Shown one piece after another: positions 1 through 6,558 of a stretch of DNA of 12,592 nucleotides; position 1 is the stretch's first letter, and each line of letters opens with the position of its first letter. Origin of the DNA: Gallispira sp964526435 (GTDB lineage Bacteria; Bacillota; Clostridia; Lachnospirales; CAG-274); NCBI GenBank assembly GCA_964526435.1, contig CAZGIC010000073.1:1-12592 (forward strand), given 5' to 3'. Both the position numbers and the translations under genes were made by a program. The notes under the pieces are model-generated. The model did not search any database. It was not told where the DNA came from and worked only from the letters and a program-made list of their open reading frames with translations.

Positions 1-81
1 TGCCTCGCTGTATAAAGTCTGAATTTTTGAGTTATATAATAAATTTGGGTTTTATTTAAATAGTTTATGGTTAAAATTATA

Positions 82-462
82 TTAAATATCCGTTTTCCAT
101 AATCCATGGAGATTACAGTAAGCATATACAGCTACAGGCTTATCACCGGCAGTATTAAATGTTACTTCTGGCTTGTTTCCCGGATTGAGAATTTTTCTAT
201 GTCCGCCGTTTTCAGTTAGAAGATATACCCATTGTATTGAGTGTTCTTCAAGCATTGGATGTTCTACTGAGCCTACTGATACTTTAACTGTATCACCTTC
301 AACTGTGGCAAGGGGCAAATGCTTTTCCCCTGCGGCTTCTGTTGTGTTTGGGATAAGTTCATCCATTTTATGACTACAGCACATAATCGGTACACCGGCA
401 TCATGAATAGTTCCCACTAAGTTGCCGCAATGATTACATAATAAAAATTTTGGTGTTTTCAT
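82..462 (-). CDS. dfx: Desulfoferrodoxin / superoxide reductase (2Fe-SOR)
   Basis: A 126-residue cytoplasmic protein that reduces superoxide to hydrogen peroxide without making oxygen, the usual way anaerobes remove superoxide. The N-terminal desulforedoxin-like domain has the four cysteines of the FeS4 centre I (C9, C12, C28, C29, in CNHCG and MCCSHKM). The C-terminal SOR domain has all five ligands of the catalytic iron (H48, H68, H74, C116, H119) plus the E46-K47 active-site loop pair in EKHLP. Length and ligand spacing match two-iron desulfoferrodoxins, so it should be functional. The ATG at 460-462 is preceded by GGAGGT (471-476 on the minus strand) at 8 bases. The gene is monocistronic, with a good sigma-A promoter just upstream and a palindrome that may be an operator. 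The electron donor (rubredoxin in related systems) is not in the window. Confidence 0.96.
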   Translation of the reverse strand: MKTPKFLLCNHCGNLVGTIHDAGVPIMCCSHKMDELIPNTTEAAGEKHLPLATVEGDTVKVSVGSVEHPMLEEHSIQWVYLLTENGGHRKILNPGNKPEVTFNTAGDKPVAVYAYCNLHGLWKTDI

Positions 463-496
463 AATAAATTACCTCCTCGTGAATAATTGATAATTT

Positions 497-513
497 TTAT
501 TATTCAATAATAA
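497..513. promoter_or_regulatory. Perfect 17-bp palindrome at the -10/start region of dfx, possible PerR-type operator
   Basis: TTATTATTCAATAATAA is a perfect 8-1-8 inverted repeat that overlaps the end of the -10 box and covers the predicted transcription start of the superoxide reductase gene. Its core has the 7-1-7 symmetry of Fur-family (PerR) boxes, although the bases match the Bacillus PerR consensus only partly. PerR control of desulfoferrodoxin is known in clostridia, so the placement makes sense. AT-rich DNA makes such palindromes fairly common by chance. Confidence 0.4.
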
Positions 514-540
514 TTTAACATATGTGGAGGTGATAGTCAA
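512..540 (-). promoter_or_regulatory. Sigma-A promoter of the superoxide reductase gene
   Basis: Read on the minus strand, TTGACT (535-540) lies 17 bases before TAAATT (512-517), placing the transcription start about 40 bases ahead of the ATG. The -35 matches 5 of 6 consensus bases and the -10 matches 4 of 6. The call rests on box match, spacing and position only. Confidence 0.6.
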
Positions 541-552
541 GAGATATTTAAT

Positions 553-587
553 AAAAGCATCAAACCAATATATGGATTGATGCTTTT
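553..587 (-). terminator. Intrinsic terminator after the GNAT gene
   Basis: An 11-bp stem (AAAAGCATCAA / TTGATGCTTTT) is extended by an inner CCA/TGG helix after one mismatch and begins just past the stop codon of the minus-strand acetyltransferase gene. Runs of A and T flank both arms, so it could work in both directions. It ends the acetyltransferase transcript and insulates dfx. Confidence 0.8.
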
Positions 588-589
588 TG

Positions 590-1090
590 TTATTTACGGT
601 TAATAAATTTTGTCATAAATGTTATATCGATGTACTCATCATTTTTCTTAGCAAGTTCTCTGAACGTACACATTGGAACAAAGCCGCAGCGGCTGTGAAG
701 AGATATGCTTGCTGTATTGTTGTCTGTGATAACAGCTATAAGCATATGAAATCTTTTAGCGGAACGTTCAAGTTCTGTAACGAGAAGCGTTCCAAGCCCT
801 CTGTGTCTGAAATTATGGGACACATATACAGAAACTTCTGCTGTAGAATTATAGCCTGAGTATGGTCTGAAATGTGAAAGAGATGCCCAGCCTGCTACTG
901 TTCCGTCAACTTCTGCAACAAAAACGGGATAATCTTCTGTAATGTGTTCCTCATACCATTTATAGGCATCATCAAGTGAACGGGGGTTTTCGTTAAGGTT
1001 ATAGTTTGTGTTTATGATTGCATAGTTAAGTATTGAGTTTATTGCAGGGACATCGCTTTTTTCTGCTCTGCGTATAATAGTTTTGTTCAT
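590..1090 (-). CDS. GNAT-family N-acetyltransferase, phosphinothricin acetyltransferase-like
   Basis: A cytoplasmic acetyl-CoA-dependent N-acetyltransferase of the GNAT fold, 166 residues from the chosen start. The acetyl-CoA-binding motif A is clear around residues 87-102: strand AEVSVYV followed by the phosphate-binding loop FRHRGLGTLL (R/Q-x-x-G-x-G/A type). The downstream pattern ITDNNTASISLHSRCGF resembles the phosphinothricin/methionine-sulfoximine acetyltransferase (Pat/Bar) subfamily, whose members act on small amino-acid-like amines. The real substrate cannot be read from the sequence. I chose the ATG at 1088-1090 because AAGGGG sits 8 bases ahead of it; an in-frame TTG at 1094-1096 is only 2 bases from that site. 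No convincing promoter is visible in the short gap behind the preceding terminator (a weak TAATAT is present), so expression may depend partly on read-through from the carboxypeptidase gene. Confidence 0.88.
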   Translation of the reverse strand: MNKTIIRRAEKSDVPAINSILNYAIINTNYNLNENPRSLDDAYKWYEEHITEDYPVFVAEVDGTVAGWASLSHFRPYSGYNSTAEVSVYVSHNFRHRGLGTLLVTELERSAKRFHMLIAVITDNNTASISLHSRCGFVPMCTFRELAKKNDEYIDITFMTKFINRK

Positions 1091-1114
1091 AGTCAAATCC
1101 CCTTTTAAATATTA

Positions 1115-1152
1115 AATGCTGTCATTTAAGTAAAAAACTTAATGACAGCATT
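1115..1152 (-). terminator. Intrinsic terminator after the D-Ala-D-Ala carboxypeptidase gene
   Basis: A long hairpin directly after the minus-strand stop codon has arms AATGCTGTCATTTAAG (1115-1130) and CTTAATGACAGCATT (1138-1152), one bulged base and a 7-base A-rich loop. The T tract is better on the plus strand; on the minus strand the exit reads ATTTAATATTT. It separates the carboxypeptidase and acetyltransferase genes, perhaps leakily. Confidence 0.75.
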
Positions 1153-1154
1153 TT

Positions 1155-2687
1155 TTAATCTTCAGTTGGTCTGGGTCTCGGTCTGGGTCTTCTTCTTTTT
1201 GATGAAGGACGGTGTTTTTTATTATGTGGTTTTCTTTTTGCGTAATGCGGATTTCTTTCAGGTGCTCTTCTTCTTTTTTTGTATTTTTTCTTCTTTTTAT
1301 TCTTGCCTGTAATAAGGTTTATTACAGCTTTTATAAATACTGCTATTATCAATATTATAAAAAGCATTACAAGTACGGTCATAGGTATCATTACATATTT
1401 TTCAAGATTATCCTTAAGTTCACGCTGAGCCAGTTCTTTATCTGAAAGAGCGGGAGCTTCTGTTGTTGCTATTGCATCAACTGTATCAAGAAGAATATCT
1501 TCATAGTATATGTCTATTGTACCTACTATATCGTTAATGTTTACAGGAGCCGTAAGATTTTCATCTACATTAGTTTTAATAGTAATTTTATCTGAAGTCA
1601 TAAATTTTGGAAGAGCCATATCAACACTTGAGGCTGCTCCTATAGCTACAGTTCCAAGTTCATATGTTTTATCCTTATATGTCTGGATCACATTTGATGT
1701 TGTAGAATAATCTGATGCATCAAAAATAGTTGATACTCCATTGTATACTGAAAATCCGTAATCAAGAAGATTTATGGAATCTGTATAGCTGTTGTTGTAT
1801 CCGTCGGCTTTCATAACAACACATATAAGTGATGCACCATCTCTTTCGGCATAGCTTACAAGAGTGTTGCCTGCTTCATCAGTAAAGCCTGTTTTGCCGC
1901 CAAGCAAATCAGGATAATAATATTCTGATGTGGGGGTTATCATCTTATCCTTATTGTTAAGATATCTTGTCACATTCATATTTGTGGCAGGAATCTGATA
2001 AGATATGGTTCCCCATATTTGATTAAAATCTTCATTTGTTATTGCCTGCTTTGCTATAAGTGACATATCATAACAGGTTGTATAGTGATTGTCATCGTGA
2101 AATCCGTGAGGATTTGCAAAATTGCTTTCTGTACAGCCGATTGAAGCTGCTGTTTCATTCATTTTTTCAACAAAGGCTTCGGTTGTCCCTGACATATGTT
2201 CAGCTATTGCCATACATACTTCGTTTGCAGATTCCAGCATTACTGCATATAAACCGTCTTCGAAATTGATCTGCTCTCCGGGAACAAGTCCTATGCTGCT
2301 TCCGCCTTCTCCCTTTCCGTCATAGGCAGTTTGGGAAAGGGTGAGAGTATCATCAAAATTTCCTTCACTGCATGCAATGTAAGCTGTAAGTATCTTTGTT
2401 ATACTGGCAGGATAAAGTTTTTCGTGGGCGTTTTTTTCATATATTACAGCCCCTGTGTTTGCATCGATTAATATTGCTGCACGTGAATTGATTGTAAGTT
2501 CGTATCCTTCTTCAGCATAATTTTTTATATCCGAAGGTGCCTCTGTAGTTGTTTCCGAGGTATCTTCAGCATTTTGTATTTGTGCTGTTTCAGTTTCAGC
2601 AAAAATTTGTATGGAATTAATTGAAAAAAGTACTGTAAAAATTAATAAAAATGTGATAAAATTATATAGTGTAGATTTATTGAACAT
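1155..2687 (-). CDS. D-alanyl-D-alanine carboxypeptidase (peptidase S11, PBP5/DacF-like) with basic C-terminal tail
   Basis: A membrane-anchored low-molecular-weight penicillin-binding protein of 510 residues that removes the terminal D-Ala of peptidoglycan stem peptides outside the membrane. The hydrophobic segment at residues 9-30 is a signal peptide or anchor. The S11 catalytic motifs are intact and in order: S95-I-T-K98 (nucleophile serine), S153-A-N155 and K265-T-G267. A beta-rich PBP5 C-terminal domain follows (about 330-405). A second hydrophobic helix (433-459) leads into a very basic tail of about 50 residues ending in an Arg-Pro repeat, which should be cytoplasmic. S11 enzymes usually end in an amphipathic helix, so the full membrane span plus basic tail is unusual. 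The ATG at 2685-2687 has AAGGAG 7 bases upstream. The gene is transcribed alone from the divergent promoter region. S11 identity is secure; the DacF-versus-DacA subgroup is not. Confidence 0.95.
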   Translation of the reverse strand: MFNKSTLYNFITFLLIFTVLFSINSIQIFAETETAQIQNAEDTSETTTEAPSDIKNYAEEGYELTINSRAAILIDANTGAVIYEKNAHEKLYPASITKILTAYIACSEGNFDDTLTLSQTAYDGKGEGGSSIGLVPGEQINFEDGLYAVMLESANEVCMAIAEHMSGTTEAFVEKMNETAASIGCTESNFANPHGFHDDNHYTTCYDMSLIAKQAITNEDFNQIWGTISYQIPATNMNVTRYLNNKDKMITPTSEYYYPDLLGGKTGFTDEAGNTLVSYAERDGASLICVVMKADGYNNSYTDSINLLDYGFSVYNGVSTIFDASDYSTTSNVIQTYKDKTYELGTVAIGAASSVDMALPKFMTSDKITIKTNVDENLTAPVNINDIVGTIDIYYEDILLDTVDAIATTEAPALSDKELAQRELKDNLEKYVMIPMTVLVMLFIILIIAVFIKAVINLITGKNKKKKKYKKRRRAPERNPHYAKRKPHNKKHRPSSKRRRPRPRPRPTED

Positions 2688-2699
2688 ATTTACTCTCCT

Positions 2700-2728
2700 T
2701 GGATAAAATCAAACGATTACATTATAAT
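2700..2728 (+). promoter_or_regulatory. Promoter of the comEA-like / two-component operon
   Basis: On the plus strand TGGATA (2700-2705, 4 of 6 bases) lies 17 bases before a perfect TATAAT (2723-2728). This predicts a leader of roughly 65 bases before the ATG at 2802. Its -10 shares four bases with the oppositely directed -10 of the carboxypeptidase gene, so the two promoters probably compete for polymerase. Confidence 0.6.
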
Positions 2729-2749
2729 ATAAATTTTGATTTCAATCAA
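2721..2749 (-). promoter_or_regulatory. Promoter of the carboxypeptidase gene
   Basis: On the minus strand TTGATT (2744-2749) is followed after 17 bases by a perfect TATAAT (2721-2726). The -35 box is one arm of a 6-2-6 inverted repeat, TTGATTTCAATCAA (2736-2749), which could be an operator. The -10 overlaps the -10 of the divergent promoter. Confidence 0.75.
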
Positions 2750-2801
2750 GGGGGTTTTACTTAAAATTGTTGAATTTGGTCATTTTATTTATGGAGCTGC
2801 T

Positions 2802-3170
2802 ATGTACAGAAAAATATATTATTTATTTTTTATAGTATTTATACTTGTGTGGGGAGTATGGTATACGGTTAATTACGAAGAAATAATGAAAGAACACAGT
2901 GAACAGGTTTCGGCTGAAAATGTGGACCAAAGCAGTGCAGTTTATGATGATGAAGATGATGAATATGTACCTTATCTTATAAATATAAACAAGGCAGATG
3001 TATATGAGCTTACTGCCCTTGAGGGCATTGGAGAGAAAAAGGCTCAGAATATTGTTGAATATAGAGAAGAACATGGTTTGTTTTCAAGCAAGGAAGAATT
3101 GCTTGAAGTCAGCGGGATAGGTGAAGCTATCCTCAGTAATATAGAAGATAAAATAACATTGGAGGAGTAA
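2802..3170 (+). CDS. comEA: ComEA-like helix-hairpin-helix membrane protein
   Basis: A 122-residue protein with an N-terminal membrane segment (about 5-22), an acidic linker (about 40-55, rich in D and E) and a C-terminal ComEA-type double helix-hairpin-helix domain. The HhH hairpins are visible as LEGIGEKKAQNI (73-84) and VSGIGEAILSNI (103-114), preceded by the usual ININKAD entry. ComEA binds incoming double-stranded DNA outside the membrane during transformation. This version lacks the SLBB domain of full-length ComEA, so a competence role is inferred. The ATG at 2802 was chosen over an in-frame TTG at 2736: GGAG lies 5 bases before 2802, and 2736 has no ribosome binding site and lies close to the predicted transcription start. 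The binding site of the next gene (GGAGGAG, 3161-3167) sits in its last codons, so the genes are coupled. Confidence 0.85.
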   Translation: MYRKIYYLFFIVFILVWGVWYTVNYEEIMKEHSEQVSAENVDQSSAVYDDEDDEYVPYLININKADVYELTALEGIGEKKAQNIVEYREEHGLFSSKEELLEVSGIGEAILSNIEDKITLEE

Positions 3171-3172
3171 TA

Positions 3173-3862
3173 ATGGCATATAGAATTTTAGTTGTTGATG
3201 ATGAAAAATTGATTGTTAAAGGTATTAAATTCAGCCTGGAGCAGGAGGGAATGAAAGTTGATGTTGCTTATGACGGTGAGGAGGCATATAAACTTGCAAA
3301 AACTCAGGATTATTCCCTTATACTGCTTGATGTAATGCTTCCTAAAATAGACGGGCTTGAAGTGTGCAGAATGATAAGAGAGTTTTCAAATGTACCTATA
3401 ATAATGGTTACAGCAAAAGGCGAGGATATGGATAAGATAATGGGGCTTGAATATGGTGCAGATGACTATCTTACAAAGCCATTCAATATACTTGAACTTA
3501 AGGCAAGAATAAAGGCAATATTGAGAAGAAGTGTTCGTTCTGTTGTAAAGGAAGAACCAAAATCAAACATTATAAGAGCAAAAGACCTTGAAATTGACTT
3601 GGAAAGCAGACGCTGCTTTATTAACGGTAAGGAAAAAAATCTTACGGCAAAGGAATTCGATCTTTTGGAACTTTTTGTTAAAAATCCCGGAAAGGTTTAC
3701 AGCAGGGACAGTTTGCTTAATACACTGTGGGGATACGGATACCCGGGAGATGCACGTTCAGTTGACGTACATGTAAGGCGTTTGAGAGAAAAAATTGAGG
3801 TAAATCCAAGTGACCCTCAGTATATTCATACTAAGTGGGGAGTTGGTTACTATTTCCAGTAA
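3173..3862 (+). CDS. OmpR/PhoB-family response regulator
   Basis: A 229-residue DNA-binding response regulator of a two-component system. The receiver domain (1-118) has the acidic pocket D9-D10, phosphoacceptor D53 (LLDVMLP), the switch residues T80 and Y99, and K102 in the TKP motif. A short linker leads to a winged-helix effector domain (about 132-229) with the typical SRDSLLNTLWGYGY and DVHVRRLREKI segments. It should be phosphorylated by the adjoining kinase and bind direct-repeat promoter sites. The ATG is 2 bases after the comEA-like stop codon and is served by GGAGGAG at 5 bases. The 3' end overlaps the kinase start, implying fixed stoichiometry. The receiver resembles WalR/PhoP-type regulators of wall metabolism, but the regulon cannot be told from sequence. 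Confidence 0.96.
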   Translation: MAYRILVVDDEKLIVKGIKFSLEQEGMKVDVAYDGEEAYKLAKTQDYSLILLDVMLPKIDGLEVCRMIREFSNVPIIMVTAKGEDMDKIMGLEYGADDYLTKPFNILELKARIKAILRRSVRSVVKEEPKSNIIRAKDLEIDLESRRCFINGKEKNLTAKEFDLLELFVKNPGKVYSRDSLLNTLWGYGYPGDARSVDVHVRRLREKIEVNPSDPQYIHTKWGVGYYFQ

Positions 3863-5294
3863 GTTTTTCAGATGGTTAAAGGGCATAGATTTCAGAAGTG
3901 TTAAGTTTCAGATGCTTGTTACTTACCTTATTATAGGTATTGTACCATTGCTTTTTTTCTCATTTAATACAACAAAAACTCTTCAGGAATATTTTGAAGA
4001 TACAAATGAAAAGGAAGTCCTTTACCAGGCAAATAAAATAGCAGGTAATATACAAAAAGCAGGATATTTAAAAGATAAATCAAAACAACAGCAGTTTTGG
4101 GATGATCTTGATGAAAGAAGTACAGAAGAAAACTGCAGAATTATAGTTGTGGATAAAGACGGCTATGTTGTTGCGGATACAAATGGTGCCGTAATTGATA
4201 AGATGTTTATTGTGCCTGAAATTCTCACTGCCCTTGCAGGAAGAGATGAAGCTAATCTGAGAAAAGATGAACAGGCTATATATGCTTCTGCTTATATTGA
4301 AGATGAACATTCAGAAAAAATAGGTGCGGTGCTTGTAATAACATCCTTTGCAGATGTATATGAACTTATAAATGAATTGTCAAACAAGTGGGTTATAGTT
4401 ACGTTATTTATTATAATTATAGTAATTGCACTTGTTATATTTATGTCTCAGATAATATTTGGTCCTCTTAAAAATATACTTGATACAATTAAAAAGATTT
4501 CTGCAGGACAGCTGCATCAGCGAATAGAGTTAAAAGGAAAAAATGAATTTACGGAACTTGGGGAAGCCGTCAATACAATGACTAAAAGACTTGAAGAGGT
4601 TGATCAGTCAAGACAGGAATTTGTTTCAAATGTGTCCCATGAGCTTAAGACACCTTTAAGTTCCATAAAAGTTTTAAGTGAATCTCTTCTTTTACAGGAA
4701 AATGTGCCGGCTGAAACTTACAGAGAATTTTTGCTTGACATAAGTTCTGAAATAGACAGAATGACAAATATTGTAAATGATCTGCTTGCACTTGTAAGAA
4801 ATGATCCAAATGAGGCAAAACTTAATGTTACAAATATAGACATAAACAAAATGCTCAGGGATATTGTGAAAAGATTATCACCTCTTGCCGATGAAAAAGA
4901 TATTGATTTGTCATTCCATGCGGCTAAGGATGTAACATTAATGGGAGATGAGGTTAAACTGAGTCTTGCTGTGTCAAATCTTGTCGATAATGGTATTAAG
5001 TATACTCCTGAGGGAGGAAATGTTAAAGTTATGATTGATGCAGATAACAAGGATTGCTTTATAACCGTGCAGGATTCGGGAATCGGTATATCTGAAGAAG
5101 AGCAGACCAAAGTATTTGAAAGATTTTATAGAGTTGATAAAACTCGTGACAGAGAAACGGGAGGTACCGGACTGGGACTTGCCATTACTCATTCCATAAT
5201 TATGCTTCACAATGGTTCTGTTAAAATAATAAGCGGTAAAAATAAAGGTGCTACTTTTATTGTCAGACTGCCGCTTGAAAGGAAAGAGGAATAG
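3810..5294 (+). CDS. Membrane sensor histidine kinase (HAMP-HisKA-HATPase)
   Basis: The cognate kinase of the preceding regulator. Numbered from 3810 (494 residues), it has a basic cytoplasmic lead, TM1 (36-52), an extracytoplasmic sensor domain of about 140 residues (53-190) that looks Cache/PAS-like, TM2 (194-213), and a HAMP linker (about 214-268). The HisKA dimerisation domain carries phosphoacceptor H277 in VSHELKTP. The ATP-binding domain has the N box (N394 in NLVDNGIKYTP), G1 box DSGIGI (422-427) and G2 box GGTGLGLAI (451-459). It has no cytoplasmic PAS domain, unlike WalK. The start is uncertain: GTG 3810 has GAGG 9 bases upstream and overlaps the regulator by 53 bases; TTG 3843 is possible but has a poorly spaced site; ATG 3912 begins inside TM1. 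All catalytic motifs are intact. Confidence 0.95.
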   Translation: MTLSIFILSGELVTISSKFFRWLKGIDFRSVKFQMLVTYLIIGIVPLLFFSFNTTKTLQEYFEDTNEKEVLYQANKIAGNIQKAGYLKDKSKQQQFWDDLDERSTEENCRIIVVDKDGYVVADTNGAVIDKMFIVPEILTALAGRDEANLRKDEQAIYASAYIEDEHSEKIGAVLVITSFADVYELINELSNKWVIVTLFIIIIVIALVIFMSQIIFGPLKNILDTIKKISAGQLHQRIELKGKNEFTELGEAVNTMTKRLEEVDQSRQEFVSNVSHELKTPLSSIKVLSESLLLQENVPAETYREFLLDISSEIDRMTNIVNDLLALVRNDPNEAKLNVTNIDINKMLRDIVKRLSPLADEKDIDLSFHAAKDVTLMGDEVKLSLAVSNLVDNGIKYTPEGGNVKVMIDADNKDCFITVQDSGIGISEEEQTKVFERFYRVDKTRDRETGGTGLGLAITHSIIMLHNGSVKIISGKNKGATFIVRLPLERKEE

Positions 5295-5297
5295 CCT

Positions 5298-6254
5298 ATG
5301 AGTAAAATAAAAAAATATTTACTATACGGAATTCTTACTATTCTGTTTGTCTGTGTGGTGTCTCTTATATTTATATATACTAAAAACGTCAAGATGGCTG
5401 AGGGAACGGAAACCTTTAATATGTATTATATAAACCTTAATACAAATACTCTTGAAATTGAAAAAAGGGTTATAAATTCGGTAAGTGATCAAAAACTTAT
5501 GTTTAATACTGTTGTTGAAGAATATTTTTCAGGCTCTAAAAATGCCAATCTTGGGCTTACACTTCCTAAGGAATTTAAGGTCAATGATAAGAGGTATTAT
5601 AACAATACCGCATATATTGACATAGCATCAAGCTATAATGATATGGAAAGTTATCTTAAAATTCTGTCAATGGGTTCTCTTGTTTATACACTTACGGATC
5701 TGAGTTTTATTAACAATGTATCTGTTTCTGTTGATGGTGTGCCTATAATGGACAGAAACAATGAAAATGCAGCTGTGTTAAACAGAAGTACTGTTATGAA
5801 TAATCCTACAGTGAGTCCGGAAAAGACTAACTGGCAGGTTCTTCTCCTTTATTTTGCTGATGAAACCGGTACAAAGCTTGTATGTCAGCAAAGAGGTATG
5901 GAAGTAAAGCAAAGTCAGTCTTTAGAATATCAGATAGTGGAACAGCTTATAAGCGGACCTGATAACAGTAACGGGACAAACCTTATTGCGACAGTGCCTT
6001 CTGATACAAAAATAAAAGATATAAAAACGGAAGATGGTATTTGTTATGTAAATCTTTCAAATGATTTCCTTAAAAAACAGGGAAATGTTTCTGAAACTCT
6101 TACTATATACTCAATTGTTAATTCTCTTACAGAGCTTGATTATGTTAATAAGGTGCAGTTCCTTATTGAAGGGGAAAAGATAAATGAGTATAGCGGGGAA
6201 ATTGATTTCAGCAAGCCTTTTGACAGAAATATTTCTCTTATAAAAAATCAATAA
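5298..6254 (+). CDS. Membrane-anchored protein with two GerMN (sporulation/germination GerM) domains
   Basis: A 318-residue protein with an N-terminal membrane helix (about 7-27) and two GerMN repeats exposed outside the membrane. The first (about 37-150) is divergent. The second (about 178-303) is typical: LLLYFADETGTKLV, then a helix with EQLISGP, then a beta core around YVNLSNDFL and VQFLIEGEKINEY. Bacillus GerM is a sporulation and germination lipoprotein. Here the only N-terminal cysteine (C19) is not in a proper lipobox, so it is probably held by an uncleaved helix. GerMN domains also accompany envelope two-component systems in Clostridia, and the position 3 bases behind the kinase suggests it modulates that sensor or works in the same wall response. 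The ATG has AGAGGA at 7 bases. It is the last gene of the operon. Confidence 0.9.
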   Translation: MSKIKKYLLYGILTILFVCVVSLIFIYTKNVKMAEGTETFNMYYINLNTNTLEIEKRVINSVSDQKLMFNTVVEEYFSGSKNANLGLTLPKEFKVNDKRYYNNTAYIDIASSYNDMESYLKILSMGSLVYTLTDLSFINNVSVSVDGVPIMDRNNENAAVLNRSTVMNNPTVSPEKTNWQVLLLYFADETGTKLVCQQRGMEVKQSQSLEYQIVEQLISGPDNSNGTNLIATVPSDTKIKDIKTEDGICYVNLSNDFLKKQGNVSETLTIYSIVNSLTELDYVNKVQFLIEGEKINEYSGEIDFSKPFDRNISLIKNQ

Positions 6255-6486
6255 TTATGCGTAAGTAAAATATAACGATTTTTTGTCGTTTAAGTGTTTT
6301 AGTAATATTTTATAGAGCATATGAAGTAACGGTTTCTTTAAAAAGAAGATTTTAAAGAGGTAACAATTAAATCATACAAAGTGGTTGAGTTCAATATGAA
6401 GAGGTTCCTGTGAGAGCCTCTTTTGTATTTGAAAAAAATATATTATTAAGAAATTAATACAGGGCAGTAAAAAAATGTAAAAGTAC
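6255..6486 (+). other. Intergenic region with hairpins but no gene
   Basis: Between the GerMN stop and the BlaI promoter there is no credible coding sequence. Besides the terminator at 6399-6430 it holds a weak 5-bp hairpin (AACGA 6274-6278 / TCGTT 6286-6290) and a perfect AT-rich 8-bp stem, CTTTAAAA (6336-6343) / TTTTAAAG (6350-6357), with a 6-base loop and no T tract after it. ATACAAA (6374-6380) can also pair with TTTGTAT (6422-6428) around the terminator. I recognise no known riboswitch or small RNA family. Confidence 0.5.
6399..6430 (+). terminator. Intrinsic terminator of the two-component/GerMN operon
   Basis: A 9-bp stem (AAGAGGTTC / GAGCCTCTT, one G-T wobble) with a 6-base loop is followed by a T-rich tail TTGTATTT. 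It lies about 145 bases after the GerMN stop, leaving a long 3' untranslated region, and ahead of the BlaI promoter. Confidence 0.75.
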
Positions 6487-6537
6487 TTGACAAATTAGTC
6501 TTACAACTGTAAGATATAAGTGTGCTACAAATGTAAG
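6487..6537 (+). promoter_or_regulatory. BlaI-type promoter/operator: TTGACA-N17-TAAGAT with two TACA-N2-TGTA dyads
   Basis: A perfect -35 (TTGACA, 6487-6492) and a -10 TAAGAT (6510-6515) are 17 bases apart. Operator 1, TCTTACAACTGTAAGA (6499-6514), is a perfect 7-2-7 palindrome filling the spacer and -10. Operator 2 has the core TACAAATGTA (6526-6535) just after the predicted start, with centres 24 bases apart. TACA/TGTA half-sites with a 2-base centre are the known BlaI/MecI recognition pattern. The repressor encoded next should therefore shut off its own operon by blocking polymerase. Confidence 0.85.
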
Positions 6538-6558
6538 ACTGGATAAGGAGGTTTTAAT

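Noticed and set aside
1..81. Possible gene or terminator at the left edge
   Set aside because: This AT-rich stretch shows no open frame with a start signal and no clear hairpin, so no feature can be supported.
1091..1096. Longer TTG start for the acetyltransferase at 1094-1096
   Set aside because: It would sit only 2 bases from the AAGGGG site, while the ATG at 1088-1090 is at the normal distance.
2736..2801. Longer TTG start for the ComEA-like protein at 2736
   Set aside because: It has no ribosome binding site and lies close to the predicted transcription start. The ATG at 2802 has GGAG at 5 bases and puts the membrane helix at the N-terminus.
4718..5210. Minus-strand open frames inside the histidine kinase gene
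   Set aside because: They lie wholly within a gene with intact conserved motifs, lack ribosome binding sites and show no recognisable protein pattern.
6399..6430. PreQ1-like riboswitch, because of the AGAGGTTC start
   Set aside because: The conserved loop and A-rich 3' tail of the preQ1-I class are absent, the structure is followed by T residues, and it lies downstream of a gene rather than in a leader. It is best explained as a terminator.
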